Assembly (NCBI GenBank): GCA_944390005.1
Contig: CALXOJ010000013.1
Location: 1 to 42,087 of the forward strand
Reading direction: 5' to 3'
Length of the DNA: 42,087 bases
Origin: an uncultured Spirochaetota bacterium
GTDB lineage: Bacteria; Spirochaetota; Spirochaetia; JAFGXN01
A model generated the notes under the pieces. It was not told where the DNA came from and made no database searches. It saw nothing but the letters and a program-made list of their open reading frames with translations. Below are positions 7,315 through 15,648 of this stretch, piece by piece; positions within the stretch are counted from its first letter, which is position 1, and each line of letters starts with the position of its first letter. The translations under genes and the position numbers were made by a program.

Positions 7315-9638
7315 GATTTTTAATTTCTCTCGCTGTGTTGTTTGTTGCCTGCGGGGCGGAGACGGTTTGGACGGAATTTCCGGAAAAAGAGCGGTTGTAT
7401 GCGGCGGTGAGCGGTGATGCTCTTTTGCCGCCGGAGGAGTTTTCCGCTGTCCTTGAAGGCGCGTCGCCTCGGTTGACGTGGAGCGCCCGCAAAGATGCTG
7501 TCGGCTACCGCATATACCGGGCTGTCAGCGGCAGTGATGAATGGCAGCCGCTTCAAACAGAGCCGTTATCGGAAACGGAATGGGTTGATGGAGAAATTTC
7601 GGTTTTGACTCATTCGGGAATTTGGCGATATACAGTGACGGCTGTTGATGAAGCCGGAAAAGAAAGTTTTCAATCCGAAGAAGCGGCGGTTGTCGTCTCT
7701 GCTCCCGACTTTGAAGAGACTGTGAAACCGGTGGAAGCATCGGCGGGCGGTTTTGTCTCAGCGGCGCATGAGGATACGGCGGCGGTGAGGGTTGTCTTTC
7801 GCCCTGCGGCAAATGCGGTTTCTTATACGATTTTGAGGAAAGAAGCGGGAAAAGGAACGACGGTTTTGGCTGAAAAGGCTGAACTTTCCGAATCTGCCGA
7901 CGAAAACGGCAAACTGCTGCTTTTTTACGATACAGCAGCCGTTCCCGGTGTTGTTTACGAATACCGCATTGTTCCCGTCAATGCAATCGGTCAATACGGA
8001 CGCGAAAGCGAGGCGGTTGAAGGATTTATCTTTCCGGCGCCGCGCGTCAGCGATTGGGACATTACGGCGCAAAAGGTTGAATTCCGCGTTTTTGTCCCGG
8101 AAATTTTCCGTTCGCGTGTCAATGCTCTTGAAATTCGATTTTATGACTCTGATGACGGCCGTGAAGTGACGATTGAAACAGCTTTTCCGTTCGGATTTTC
8201 GGATCGGATTGTCTTGAGTGAATCGCAAATTCTCCGCATTTTGAATGAGAAAATTTCTCGGCGGCTTTCTGTTGAGGCAGCCGTTGTTTTTGATGTTGAC
8301 GGAACGCGTTTGTGTTCGGCTGCTTGCGATGCGGGCGAGGTTCTTTTTTTCAGCAAAGATTCGACGCTTTTGGCGGTTCCGACTTCGGTGACGATCGAGC
8401 ACGGCGTTAGAGAATTTGACGGAACGGTAACTGCCGCCGTCGTTTTACGGTGGCAGAAGCCGAGCGATACGCGCATCCAAGGTTATCGAATCTACCGCAG
8501 TGAATTCCTCGATTTCGTCAACGGAGTCGATTCTACCGATTGGGGTGAACCGATTGCGGATATAAAAACCTCCGATTTCGCGGACGTTATCGATTGGGGA
8601 GACAGCAGTTTTTCCCGTTTTGGAGCTTTTTATTACAAAATCAATCCGTATGCAGACGAAAATACGGAAACAGAAAATAACCGTTCTGTCGGTTCCTTTG
8701 CATGCGCGGCGGTTTTTCCTCCGGAAGGGTGGCCGATAAGCGCTTCCATGCGGGAATTTGAAGAAAAGGTTCGGCTGCGGTGGAATAAAGCAGACGGAAT
8801 CGATTTTTATAATTTTTATGCGTTTTACGGCAGTGCCGGCGGGATGATTAAGCATGAAATGAAAGAAGCGGTTCCATCGGAAAACGGCGAAAGTTATTTT
8901 GATTTTGACCGAATCCGTCCGGGGGAGATTTTGTTTCGGTTTTCGCCGATTGTCGTCTTTGAAACAGTCGGAGGCGAACGGATTGAAACAGTTTCCGGAA
9001 ATCCTTCCGCCTTTGCTGTCGGTTCCGTTGAGTTAAGCGACATTGAATGGACCCGTTTGGTGATGAAGACGATTGCCGATGCGCAGCGAACCATTTTACC
9101 TGCAGACAGAAAGAGCAATGCGCAGACAAAAACGGAAACGGTTTCGTTTTTCCGCAGACGGTATCTGAATGTACATAAATATGATTTGTATGGATTCAGA
9201 GGTTTTTCTGATGAGTACGAATCCGTTCGGATTTCAGGAACGTTGGCACACATTTATTGCGAAGGTTTTAATTTTTCCTATTCGGTCGATAGGGGGATGC
9301 CGATGACCGAGGTTCAGCTTGATAGAATTGACGATGAAATCAAATCCGTCGATTGTCTGACTGTATCAGGCACCTATCCCGGGAAAATTTACGTTTGGGC
9401 AGCTAACGGAGGAAAAGAGGTCAACGACAGCGCGCACGGCGTGTTTCCGACGGCAGAGTTTCCGCAGCCGTTGACGCATTCGAAAGCAAATGAATTTGCG
9501 TCCGATTACGGGTTTGATTTATCCTATCCGACAGTTGAAGGTTGGAGCGGTCATGCAATGTATACAATTTTGCGCGACGACAGCGATGTCTGTACATTTG
9601 TAACTCGGCAGGAAGTCGGTTCTGTTGAACTGTTTTAA
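7311..9638 (+). CDS. Large FnIII-like lipoprotein (copy 2), 775 aa
   Basis: Start at 7311 with AGGAGG at 7298-7303. Cys14 follows F-V-A (lipobox). It is a paralogue of the 837-aa protein at 1381-3894: both have an early Y-R-I/N-V-Y-R module, a middle segment opening with T-L-L-A-V-P-T or M-L-A-V-P-T and carrying G-Y/W-Y-R-I-Y-R, a following Y-K-I/V-N-P, and a C-terminal region with W-T/I-x-L-V-M-x-T and G-T-Y-P-G-K/E-I. The copies are strongly diverged outside these blocks. No catalytic residues were recognised. A promoter for the next gene begins three bases after its stop. Confidence 0.87.
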   Translation: MRFLISLAVLFVACGAETVWTEFPEKERLYAAVSGDALLPPEEFSAVLEGASPRLTWSARKDAVGYRIYRAVSGSDEWQPLQTEPLSETEWVDGEISVLTHSGIWRYTVTAVDEAGKESFQSEEAAVVVSAPDFEETVKPVEASAGGFVSAAHEDTAAVRVVFRPAANAVSYTILRKEAGKGTTVLAEKAELSESADENGKLLLFYDTAAVPGVVYEYRIVPVNAIGQYGRESEAVEGFIFPAPRVSDWDITAQKVEFRVFVPEIFRSRVNALEIRFYDSDDGREVTIETAFPFGFSDRIVLSESQILRILNEKISRRLSVEAAVVFDVDGTRLCSAACDAGEVLFFSKDSTLLAVPTSVTIEHGVREFDGTVTAAVVLRWQKPSDTRIQGYRIYRSEFLDFVNGVDSTDWGEPIADIKTSDFADVIDWGDSSFSRFGAFYYKINPYADENTETENNRSVGSFACAAVFPPEGWPISASMREFEEKVRLRWNKADGIDFYNFYAFYGSAGGMIKHEMKEAVPSENGESYFDFDRIRPGEILFRFSPIVVFETVGGERIETVSGNPSAFAVGSVELSDIEWTRLVMKTIADAQRTILPADRKSNAQTKTETVSFFRRRYLNVHKYDLYGFRGFSDEYESVRISGTLAHIYCEGFNFSYSVDRGMPMTEVQLDRIDDEIKSVDCLTVSGTYPGKIYVWAANGGKEVNDSAHGVFPTAEFPQPLTHSKANEFASDYGFDLSYPTVEGWSGHAMYTILRDDSDVCTFVTRQEVGSVELF

Positions 9639-9640
9639 GG

Positions 9641-9669
9641 TTGACCGGAACGAACAAATCGGATAGAAT
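9641..9669 (+). promoter_or_regulatory. Promoter of the Dus-like gene, nearly leaderless
   Basis: TTGACC (9641-9646), a 17-bp spacer and TAGAAT (9664-9669). Transcription should begin near 9676, about 4 nt before the ATG at 9680. An in-frame TTG at 9641 and an ATG at 9668 fall inside the promoter and are unlikely starts. Confidence 0.7.
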
Positions 9670-9679
9670 GCGAACCGTT

Positions 9680-10693
9680 ATGGGAACGCTTTTATCCGAT
9701 TTGAAAAATCCCGACAAAAAACCGTTGCTGGCGGCGCCGTTGGCAGAGCTGTCGCATTTACCGTTACGGCTTTTAATCGAAGAATTCGGCGGCTGCGATT
9801 GGTATTTTACTGAAATGATTTCGGCGGGAGCGCTGCGGGCGGCTTCTCCTTATGAAGATTTTTATACAGCGGTCGGTTCGTTAGCGGATCGGACGGTTTT
9901 TCAGTTGGCAGGCAGCGATCCCGATGCGTTTGCAGCTGCGGTTGAACGGCTGCTCGAAATTCCCGGAGCGGGAATCGACATCAATATGGGCTGCAGCGCT
10001 TTTACCGCGGTTCAAAAAGGGTGGGGAATCGAGTGGATGCGCGATCCGCGGCTGGCTGCCGACTTGATTGCCTATCTGCGGCCGTTAATCAAAGATCGAA
10101 CGCTGTCGGTGAAAATGCGTATCGGTTGGACAACCGATGAAGGATTTTTCAAGGAGTTCGCCGCGGCGCTGGAATCGGCGGGTGTCGATTTTTTGACGTT
10201 GAATCCTCAAATCAAAAAGGAGAGCCGCGGTCGCAGCGGCGATTGGAAGTGGGTAAAGCTTTTAAAGGAGACGGTTTCCGTTCCGGTTATCGGCAACGGC
10301 AATATCACCGACAGTGAAACATTCGCCTTTCGAGCCGGGTTAAACGGGTTCCCCGGATTCGGCGCCGACGGCTTCATGATCGGACGCGGCGGCGTTGCTC
10401 GACCGTGGCTGTTTAAGCGGCTTTCCGATCTGCAAAACGGGGCGGCTGCCGGCTTTGAAGTTGACTTAACGGCGGTTTTTGACCGTTTTACGGAACTGCT
10501 GTGTTTGTATCAGCCTCCGGAGTTTTACCCGTCGCGTTTGAGCCGTTTTCTCTTTTATTTTTGCGGAAATTTCCGTTTCGGGCACCGGCTTTTTTCCGAG
10601 GTAAAAAAAGCCGGACGAAACGGCAATGAGATGGAGGCGGCTGTGCGCGGGTATTTGAACCGTCATCCTGAAGAGCGTTTTTCTCGAATTTAA
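9680..10693 (+). CDS. tRNA-dihydrouridine synthase family protein (divergent), 337 aa
   Basis: FMN-dependent TIM-barrel protein of the Dus family, which reduces uridine in tRNA. Visible family features are an N-terminal L-A-A-P-L-A-E segment, D-I-N-M-G-C-S with the expected catalytic Cys near residue 105, V-K-M-R-I-G-W, V-P-V-I-G-N-G-N-I and G-A-D-G-F-M-I-G-R-G. Two motifs deviate: the usual G-C-P reads G-C-S, and the usual H-x-R-T region reads L-N-P-Q-I-K-K-E, although R-S-G-D-W is kept. The start at 9680 is chosen because the upstream in-frame candidates lie in the promoter. There is no Shine-Dalgarno. Substrate position in tRNA cannot be assigned; a related flavin-dependent activity is possible. 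Confidence 0.82.
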   Translation: MGTLLSDLKNPDKKPLLAAPLAELSHLPLRLLIEEFGGCDWYFTEMISAGALRAASPYEDFYTAVGSLADRTVFQLAGSDPDAFAAAVERLLEIPGAGIDINMGCSAFTAVQKGWGIEWMRDPRLAADLIAYLRPLIKDRTLSVKMRIGWTTDEGFFKEFAAALESAGVDFLTLNPQIKKESRGRSGDWKWVKLLKETVSVPVIGNGNITDSETFAFRAGLNGFPGFGADGFMIGRGGVARPWLFKRLSDLQNGAAAGFEVDLTAVFDRFTELLCLYQPPEFYPSRLSRFLFYFCGNFRFGHRLFSEVKKAGRNGNEMEAAVRGYLNRHPEERFSRI

Positions 10694-10702
10694 CCGAAAC
10701 GC

Positions 10703-10731
10703 TTGCTTTTAAAAGGTAAAAGCGGTATCAT
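10703..10731 (+). promoter_or_regulatory. metG promoter predicting a leaderless mRNA
   Basis: TTGCTT (10703-10708), 17-bp spacer, TATCAT (10726-10731). Only six bases separate the -10 box from the ATG at 10738, and no ribosome-binding site precedes it. Confidence 0.72.
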
Positions 10732-10737
10732 GAATCC

Positions 10738-12897
10738 ATGAAAAAACGACTGGTTACCTCCGCTTTGCCTTATGTGAACAACATTCCTCACTTGGGGAAT
10801 TTGATTCAGTGCCTTTCAGGCGATGTGTTTGCCCGATTCTGCCGCAGTTACGGTTATGAAACCCGCTTTATTTGCGGAACCGATGAATACGGAACGGCGA
10901 CTGAAACGAAGGCGGCAGCGGAAGGTGTTTCGCCGCGCGAGTTGTGCGACAAGTATCATGAAATCCATCGGCAAATTTACGATTGGTTTGAAATTCACTT
11001 CGATCACTTTGGACGAACCTCTTCTCCGAAACAGACCGAAATCGTTCAGCACATTTTCAAAAAAGTCGATGAGGCGGGTTATGTTGCCGAACGAACAACC
11101 ACGCAGCTTTTTTGCGAACACTGCGATCGTTTTTTGGCAGACCGTTACGTTGGCGGAACTTGTCCGCACTGCGGTTATGAAGAGGCACGCGGCGATCAAT
11201 GCGAAAAGTGCGGCAAACTTTTAGATCCGACCGATTTGATTTCTCCGAAGTGCGGCAGCTGCGGTTCTCAGCCGGTTTTGCGCGAAACGAAGCACCTCTA
11301 TCTCGATTTGCCGAAAGCGCTGCCGCTGCTTGAGTCGTGGATGGAAAAGCGCAGCGTTGAAGGATTTTGGGCGAAAAACGCCTTGGCGATGACGAAAGGA
11401 TGGATTCGCGACGGTTTGAAAGAGCGCTGCATTACCCGCGATTTAAAATGGGGCATTCCTGTTCCGAAACCCGGTTACGAGAATAAAGTCTTTTACGTCT
11501 GGTTTGACGCTCCGATCGGATATGTTTCCATTACCGCTTCAAAATTCGACGATTGGAAGGAATGGTGGTACGATCCCGACAACACAGAGCTCTATCAATT
11601 TATCGGAAAAGACAACATTCCGTTTCATACCGTGATTTTTCCGTCGTGTCAGTTGGCAACAGGAGAAAATTGGACAACGCTTTATCATATGTCGTCAACG
11701 GAGTATCTCAATTACGAAAACGGAAAGTTTTCGAAGAGCAAAGGCACCGGCGTTTTCGGCGATCAGGCGAAAGAGACCGGTATTCCCGCCGACGTGTGGC
11801 GTTTTTACATTTTTTACAACCGCCCGGAAAAATCGGATGTTCAGTTTTTGTGGAGCGACTTTCGCGAACGAGTCAATTCTCAGCTGATCGGCAATTTCGG
11901 CAATCTGATTAACCGAACCGTCAGCTTCATCCGTCGTTTTTATGATGGAAACGTTCCCGAAGCGCCTGCAGACAAAGCGTTTTTGGCAGAAGAAAAAAAG
12001 ATTCTCGATGAAATCACCCGCTGTTATGACCGCGCTGATTTAAGAGATGCATTTCGCGGTGTTTTTGAGTTGACTTCATTCGGAAATAAAGCGTTTCAGG
12101 ACGGAGAACCGTGGCGTACCCGCAAAGAGGCGCCCGAAGAGGCGGCGCGGCTGATTCGTTCATTGATTAATCTGATTCACGATGCGGCGATTGTTGCCGA
12201 ACCGGTTTTGCCGGCAACGGCGGCGAAAATCGCAGAAATGTTGGGCGTTTCGGAATTAAAATGGGAAAATCTGCAGAAAAGCGATATTCGCACTGTCGGT
12301 GAGGCGAAAATTCTCTTTACGCCGCTGGAAGAAGAGCAAATCGATGAACTGAGAGTTCGTTACGGAGGCGCTCAAACGCCGCAGGCTGCCGTCATTCCCG
12401 ATTCGCAGGCTCAAAAGTTTGCTGATGCGGTCAGATTGGCTGTCGGCCGTATCGAATCGATTGAAACGCATCCGAATGCGGATAAGCTCTATGTCGAGCA
12501 AATTGACTTGGGCAGCTTTGGCAAACGGCAGATTGTCTCCGGTCTGGCAGATTTTTATCGGAAAGAAGAGTTGGTCGGCAAAAAGGTCATCGTTGCTGTC
12601 AATTTGAAACCGGCAAAGCTGCGCGGAGTTTTAAGCGAAGGGATGATTTTAGCCGCCGAGTGCGGCGAAGGCGACGGAAAGCAAATTGAGGTTTTAAGTG
12701 TCGACGCGCCGGAAGGAACCGTTGTGGTTCCGGAAAACACCGCAGCCGCTGAACCGCCGCAAACCGTTAAAATCGACCGCTTTTTTGAAGTGCCGTTGAC
12801 GGTCGAAGAGGGCGCCGTAAAAGTCGGCGGAGAGCGTTTGAAGGCAGATGCGGTTTTTGTTGAAACAAACCGAATCCGAAACGGTCGGGTTTGCTGA
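10738..12897 (+). CDS. metG: Methionyl-tRNA synthetase
   Basis: Charges tRNA-Met with methionine. At 719 aa it is the long form. The class-I HIGH motif appears as P-H-L-G-N at residues 17-21. A zinc-binding insert carries four C-x-x-C-type knuckles at about residues 127-178 (C-E-H-C, C-P-H-C, C-E-K-C, C-G-S-C). The KMSKS loop reads K-F-S-K-S at 330-334. An anticodon-binding helical domain follows. Residues ~560-660 form an EMAP/Trbp111-like tRNA-binding domain (V-G-R-I-E-S-I-E-T-H-P-N-A-D-K-L). About 50 further residues follow it, an extra tail of unknown role. The gene ends one base before the preferred start of the FemAB-like gene. Confidence 0.97.
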   Translation: MKKRLVTSALPYVNNIPHLGNLIQCLSGDVFARFCRSYGYETRFICGTDEYGTATETKAAAEGVSPRELCDKYHEIHRQIYDWFEIHFDHFGRTSSPKQTEIVQHIFKKVDEAGYVAERTTTQLFCEHCDRFLADRYVGGTCPHCGYEEARGDQCEKCGKLLDPTDLISPKCGSCGSQPVLRETKHLYLDLPKALPLLESWMEKRSVEGFWAKNALAMTKGWIRDGLKERCITRDLKWGIPVPKPGYENKVFYVWFDAPIGYVSITASKFDDWKEWWYDPDNTELYQFIGKDNIPFHTVIFPSCQLATGENWTTLYHMSSTEYLNYENGKFSKSKGTGVFGDQAKETGIPADVWRFYIFYNRPEKSDVQFLWSDFRERVNSQLIGNFGNLINRTVSFIRRFYDGNVPEAPADKAFLAEEKKILDEITRCYDRADLRDAFRGVFELTSFGNKAFQDGEPWRTRKEAPEEAARLIRSLINLIHDAAIVAEPVLPATAAKIAEMLGVSELKWENLQKSDIRTVGEAKILFTPLEEEQIDELRVRYGGAQTPQAAVIPDSQAQKFADAVRLAVGRIESIETHPNADKLYVEQIDLGSFGKRQIVSGLADFYRKEELVGKKVIVAVNLKPAKLRGVLSEGMILAAECGEGDGKQIEVLSVDAPEGTVVVPENTAAAEPPQTVKIDRFFEVPLTVEEGAVKVGGERLKADAVFVETNRIRNGRVC

Positions 12898-12898
12898 G

Positions 12899-13918
12899 AT
12901 GGACGGACGGAAAATCGAAGTCGAGACGGATTCGTTTCTGCAGACTCCGTTTTGGGCGGAGGTCAAAGCGGCAGAAGGGTGGCGGCCGTATTTTTTTGAT
13001 GAAGACGGCGGTCGAATTTTATTGTTGGTGCGAACGCTCCGCCGCGGATTGGCAGTCGGTTACGTTCCTTTCGGTTGGGGGCAGTCGGCAGTGACGCCGC
13101 AAAGCGCGGCCGAAAAAGGCCGTCGTTGGCAGAAGGAAACAGGAGAACCGCTTTTTCTCATCAAATGGGATTTTCCGCTTTACACGGTTTTTACAAAGGA
13201 AGAGGGAATTGATCCGCAGTTTGATTTTGGAATCGGTGCGCCGCTGAAAAAAGCGGTTGCTGACATTCAGCCGCCGGATACGACAATTCTTGATTTGACG
13301 AAAAGCGACGAAGAACTTTTCGCCGCCATGCATCGAAAAACCCGATATAACATCAAATACGCCGAAAAGTCGGGCGTCCGCATCCGGGAAGCATCTGCCG
13401 ACGAGTTGCCGGCATGGTATAAACTTTATCAGATAACGGGCGTCCGCGACAAAATCGCAATTCACTCCGAAGAGTATTACCGTCGGATTTTGGAAAAAAG
13501 TGCGCCGCTTTCACAAAAAGATGAAAAGCCGTGCGTGAAACTTTATTTTGCCGAACATGAAGGCGATTTGCTGGCGGGAAACGTTGTTCTTTTTTATAAA
13601 AAACAGGCGCTTTATCTTTACGGTGCTTCGTCAAATGAAAAACGCAATCTGATGCCTGCCTATCTTTTGCAGCAGCACGCTATTCGAGCTGCCCGTGACG
13701 CCGGCTGCGCCGTTTATGACTTTTACGGCATTCCTCCGACAGAAGACCCGCACCATCCGATGCACGGACTTTACCGGTTCAAAACCGGTTTCGGAGGCGT
13801 TTTGGTTCACCGCTGCGGAGTTTACGATGCCCCCGTGCGCCCGTTTGTGTATGCGTGTTTTCGAGCAGCAGAACGGATGAGGCAATTTTACTTTAAAAAA
13901 CTCAGAAAGCGATTTTAA
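12899..13918 (+). CDS. FemAB-like / GNAT-fold aminoacyl transferase, about 339 aa
   Basis: Belongs to the FemABX / peptidoglycan bridge-formation family, which transfers amino acids from aminoacyl-tRNA to lipid-linked peptidoglycan precursors. Supporting segments are the N-terminal F-L-Q-T-P-F-W-A-E-V-K, the R-K-T-R-Y-N-I-K-Y-A-E-K-S-G motif, and the C-terminal acetyltransferase-like part with Y-L-Y-G-A-S-S-N and Y-D-F-Y-G-I-P, then H-G-L-Y-R-F-K-T-G-F-G-G. Glycine in treponemal peptidoglycan makes such a role reasonable. The ATG at 12899 lies two bases after the metG stop; an in-frame ATG at 12848 (weak AAGG before it) would add 17 residues and cannot be excluded. It follows a tRNA synthetase, which suits its use of aminoacyl-tRNA. 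The stop overlaps the convergent regulator gene. Confidence 0.85.
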   Translation: MDGRKIEVETDSFLQTPFWAEVKAAEGWRPYFFDEDGGRILLLVRTLRRGLAVGYVPFGWGQSAVTPQSAAEKGRRWQKETGEPLFLIKWDFPLYTVFTKEEGIDPQFDFGIGAPLKKAVADIQPPDTTILDLTKSDEELFAAMHRKTRYNIKYAEKSGVRIREASADELPAWYKLYQITGVRDKIAIHSEEYYRRILEKSAPLSQKDEKPCVKLYFAEHEGDLLAGNVVLFYKKQALYLYGASSNEKRNLMPAYLLQQHAIRAARDAGCAVYDFYGIPPTEDPHHPMHGLYRFKTGFGGVLVHRCGVYDAPVRPFVYACFRAAERMRQFYFKKLRKRF

Positions 13919-14244
13919 TCGTGCGCGTAGTTTTTAATGCGTTCCTGAAGAGCGTTTCCCATGCGGTCGATCTCCTGCTCGAGTATGGAGTTGAAATCCC
14001 GATGAAACTGCGCCGCATTGAACGGCTTTTTATCGTCTTCATCAAGCAGAAGTTGATACGGCTTTACTTCAAGGGCGCCGGCGATCCGAACAAGGGAATC
14101 GATTGACGGCAGGACTTTACAAGTTTCGATTCCCGCGATCATTCCCGTTGATAAATCGGTTTTTTCGGCGAGAGTCAGCTGCGACAGGTTCAATTCTTTT
14201 CTTCGTTGTCTGATATTTGAGCTGATAATTTCCGCTATCGTCAT
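13915..14244 (-). CDS. XRE-family helix-turn-helix regulator, 109 aa
   Basis: The N-terminal ~65 residues form a Cro/CI-type HTH: R-R-K-E-L-N-L-S-Q-L-T-L-A-E-K-T-D-L-S-T-G-type sequence, then I-A-G-I-E-T and P-S-I-D-S-L-V-R-I-A-G-A-L. The rest is a short acidic hinge and a helical tail (about residues 70-109) that may serve oligomerisation. The stop codon overlaps the stop of the convergent FemAB-like gene within TTAA at 13915-13918. A TAAAAT box lies six bases before the start with no ribosome site, so translation may be leaderless. Target genes unknown. Confidence 0.85.
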   Translation of the reverse strand: MTIAEIISSNIRQRRKELNLSQLTLAEKTDLSTGMIAGIETCKVLPSIDSLVRIAGALEVKPYQLLLDEDDKKPFNAAQFHRDFNSILEQEIDRMGNALQERIKNYAHD

Positions 14245-14250
14245 ACAAGT

Positions 14251-14279
14251 ATTTTAAACGGAACGGAATAAAAATAAAA
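14251..14279 (-). promoter_or_regulatory. Promoter candidate for the XRE regulator
   Basis: On the minus strand TAAAAT (14256-14251) is six bases before the ATG. The matching -35 position holds only TTTTAT, so this is weaker than the other leaderless promoters here. Confidence 0.4.
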
Positions 14280-14298
14280 TCGAGAGAAAAAGAGGTGT

Positions 14299-15609
14299 TT
14301 ACTCAGTTAGAGTGAGAATTTCGGTATTGAATTGTCGTCCTCGGTCGAATTCGTTCATGAAAAGCTCAAAAGAAGCGGCTCCCGGCGACAGCAGAAGGAC
14401 TGACGGTTCCTGCGATTCTTTGGCGGCTCGAATAGCATCGGCAAACGCTTCTTTCATCGATCGGAACGGTCCGGCGTAAGGTTTGTTTTTTAAATCGGTC
14501 GTTGCCAACGCTTTTTCTGTTGCGCTTCCGTAGAGAAGTGAGATGTGTCTGACGTTTTCGGGAATTTTGCCGAACGGTCTTAGGTCAAGATCTTTGTCGG
14601 TGCCGCCGGTAATCAGATAAATCGGCAAGTTGAAACTGCGGCATGCGGCAAGCATGGCATCCGGAATTGTGGCGGCGGTATCGTTGTAAAAAGTGATGTT
14701 TTTGAACGTCCCTCGGTTTTCAAGGCGGAAGGGCACTCCCGGAAAAGAGGCGGTCGCTTTTTTGACAAGATCGGGCAGGCAGCCGAAGCGAAGGGCGATG
14801 AATGCGGCGGCGGCAATATTTTTCCGGGAATGGGCGCCGGGAACGGCAAGCGTTTTGGCGGTTACGGAGTCGTCGATTTGATCGGCAAAGATCGTTTCCG
14901 CTGCGGTTTCCTGCGCAAAACGCTTTCCGTAGTCGTCTGACGGCAGAATCAGCAGATCATCAGCCGTTTGGTGACGGTAAATGAACCGTTTGTCATCAAC
15001 ATAATCTTCAAAGGAGTTGTATGCGTTTTGGTGGTCGCGAAGGATGTTTGTGATGACAGCCGCTTTCGGTTTCAGAAGAACCGTTTCGGTTGTCTTTTCG
15101 ACGCCGCGAATGTCTGCCAACTGCCAAGACGAAAGTTCCAAAACAACAGGCGACTCAGGATTCCGTTCGGCTTCTTCAATAAACGTCAGCGGCGAAACGG
15201 TGATGTTTCCGCCGAGAAAGGGATTTTTTCCACACTCTTTCAGGATATGAGTCAGAGCGCCGGCTGTCGTTGATTTTCCTTTGCTGCCGGTGACGGCGAT
15301 AATCGGATTGCGGCAGCGGCGGAGGAAAACGGTAATATCGGTTTCAACGCGGGCGGCCGCCTGTAAAAACGGCGAATCTTTTTTGACAGCGGGATTTTTG
15401 ATAACGCAGTCGGCATTTTGAAAATCTTCGATACGGTGTTCGCCGAGAACATAACGGATGGGATACGGTTTTAACTGCTCCAATGTCGGAGCCAGAACGG
15501 TTTCGTCGCGCAAATCGGTAACAGTGACTTCGTCGCCCCGTTTTGCAAAATAGACGGCAGAGGCTAAGCCGCCGCCATTGAGGCCGAGCCCCATAACGGT
15601 TACTTTCAT
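14299..15609 (-). CDS. murD: UDP-N-acetylmuramoyl-L-alanine--D-glutamate ligase
   Basis: Adds D-glutamate to UDP-MurNAc-L-Ala in the cytoplasm. 436 aa, typical family length. The N-terminal Rossmann domain begins with V-M-G-L-G-L-N-G-G-G; the ATP P-loop is V-T-G-S-K-G-K-S-T-T (about residues 107-116); the central domain has L-E-L-S-S-W-Q-L; the C-terminal ligase domain has F-Y-N-D-T-A-A-T and I-T-G-G-T-D-K-D-L-D. The family's N-D-S-K-A-T-N motif appears here as N-D-T-A-A-T, so the Lys usually found there is replaced. No ribosome site precedes the ATG. It lies downstream of the unknown gene at 15649-16086 on the same strand but has its own promoter candidate. Confidence 0.93.
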   Translation of the reverse strand: MKVTVMGLGLNGGGLASAVYFAKRGDEVTVTDLRDETVLAPTLEQLKPYPIRYVLGEHRIEDFQNADCVIKNPAVKKDSPFLQAAARVETDITVFLRRCRNPIIAVTGSKGKSTTAGALTHILKECGKNPFLGGNITVSPLTFIEEAERNPESPVVLELSSWQLADIRGVEKTTETVLLKPKAAVITNILRDHQNAYNSFEDYVDDKRFIYRHQTADDLLILPSDDYGKRFAQETAAETIFADQIDDSVTAKTLAVPGAHSRKNIAAAAFIALRFGCLPDLVKKATASFPGVPFRLENRGTFKNITFYNDTAATIPDAMLAACRSFNLPIYLITGGTDKDLDLRPFGKIPENVRHISLLYGSATEKALATTDLKNKPYAGPFRSMKEAFADAIRAAKESQEPSVLLLSPGAASFELFMNEFDRGRQFNTEILTLTE

Positions 15610-15615
15610 AAACCG

Positions 15616-15644
15616 ATTGTGCTTTTATTGAAGAAAAAAGTCAA
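15616..15644 (-). promoter_or_regulatory. murD promoter predicting a leaderless mRNA
   Basis: Minus strand: TTGACT (15644-15639), 17-bp spacer, CACAAT (15621-15616), then six bases (CGGTTT) to the ATG. The -35 is strong and the -10 matches 4 of 6. Confidence 0.6.
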
Positions 15645-15648
15645 GAGT

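Noticed and set aside
13911-13920. Overlap of the two stops (TTAA) as a regulatory device
   Set aside because: Convergent overlapping stops are common in compact genomes; noted only as layout.
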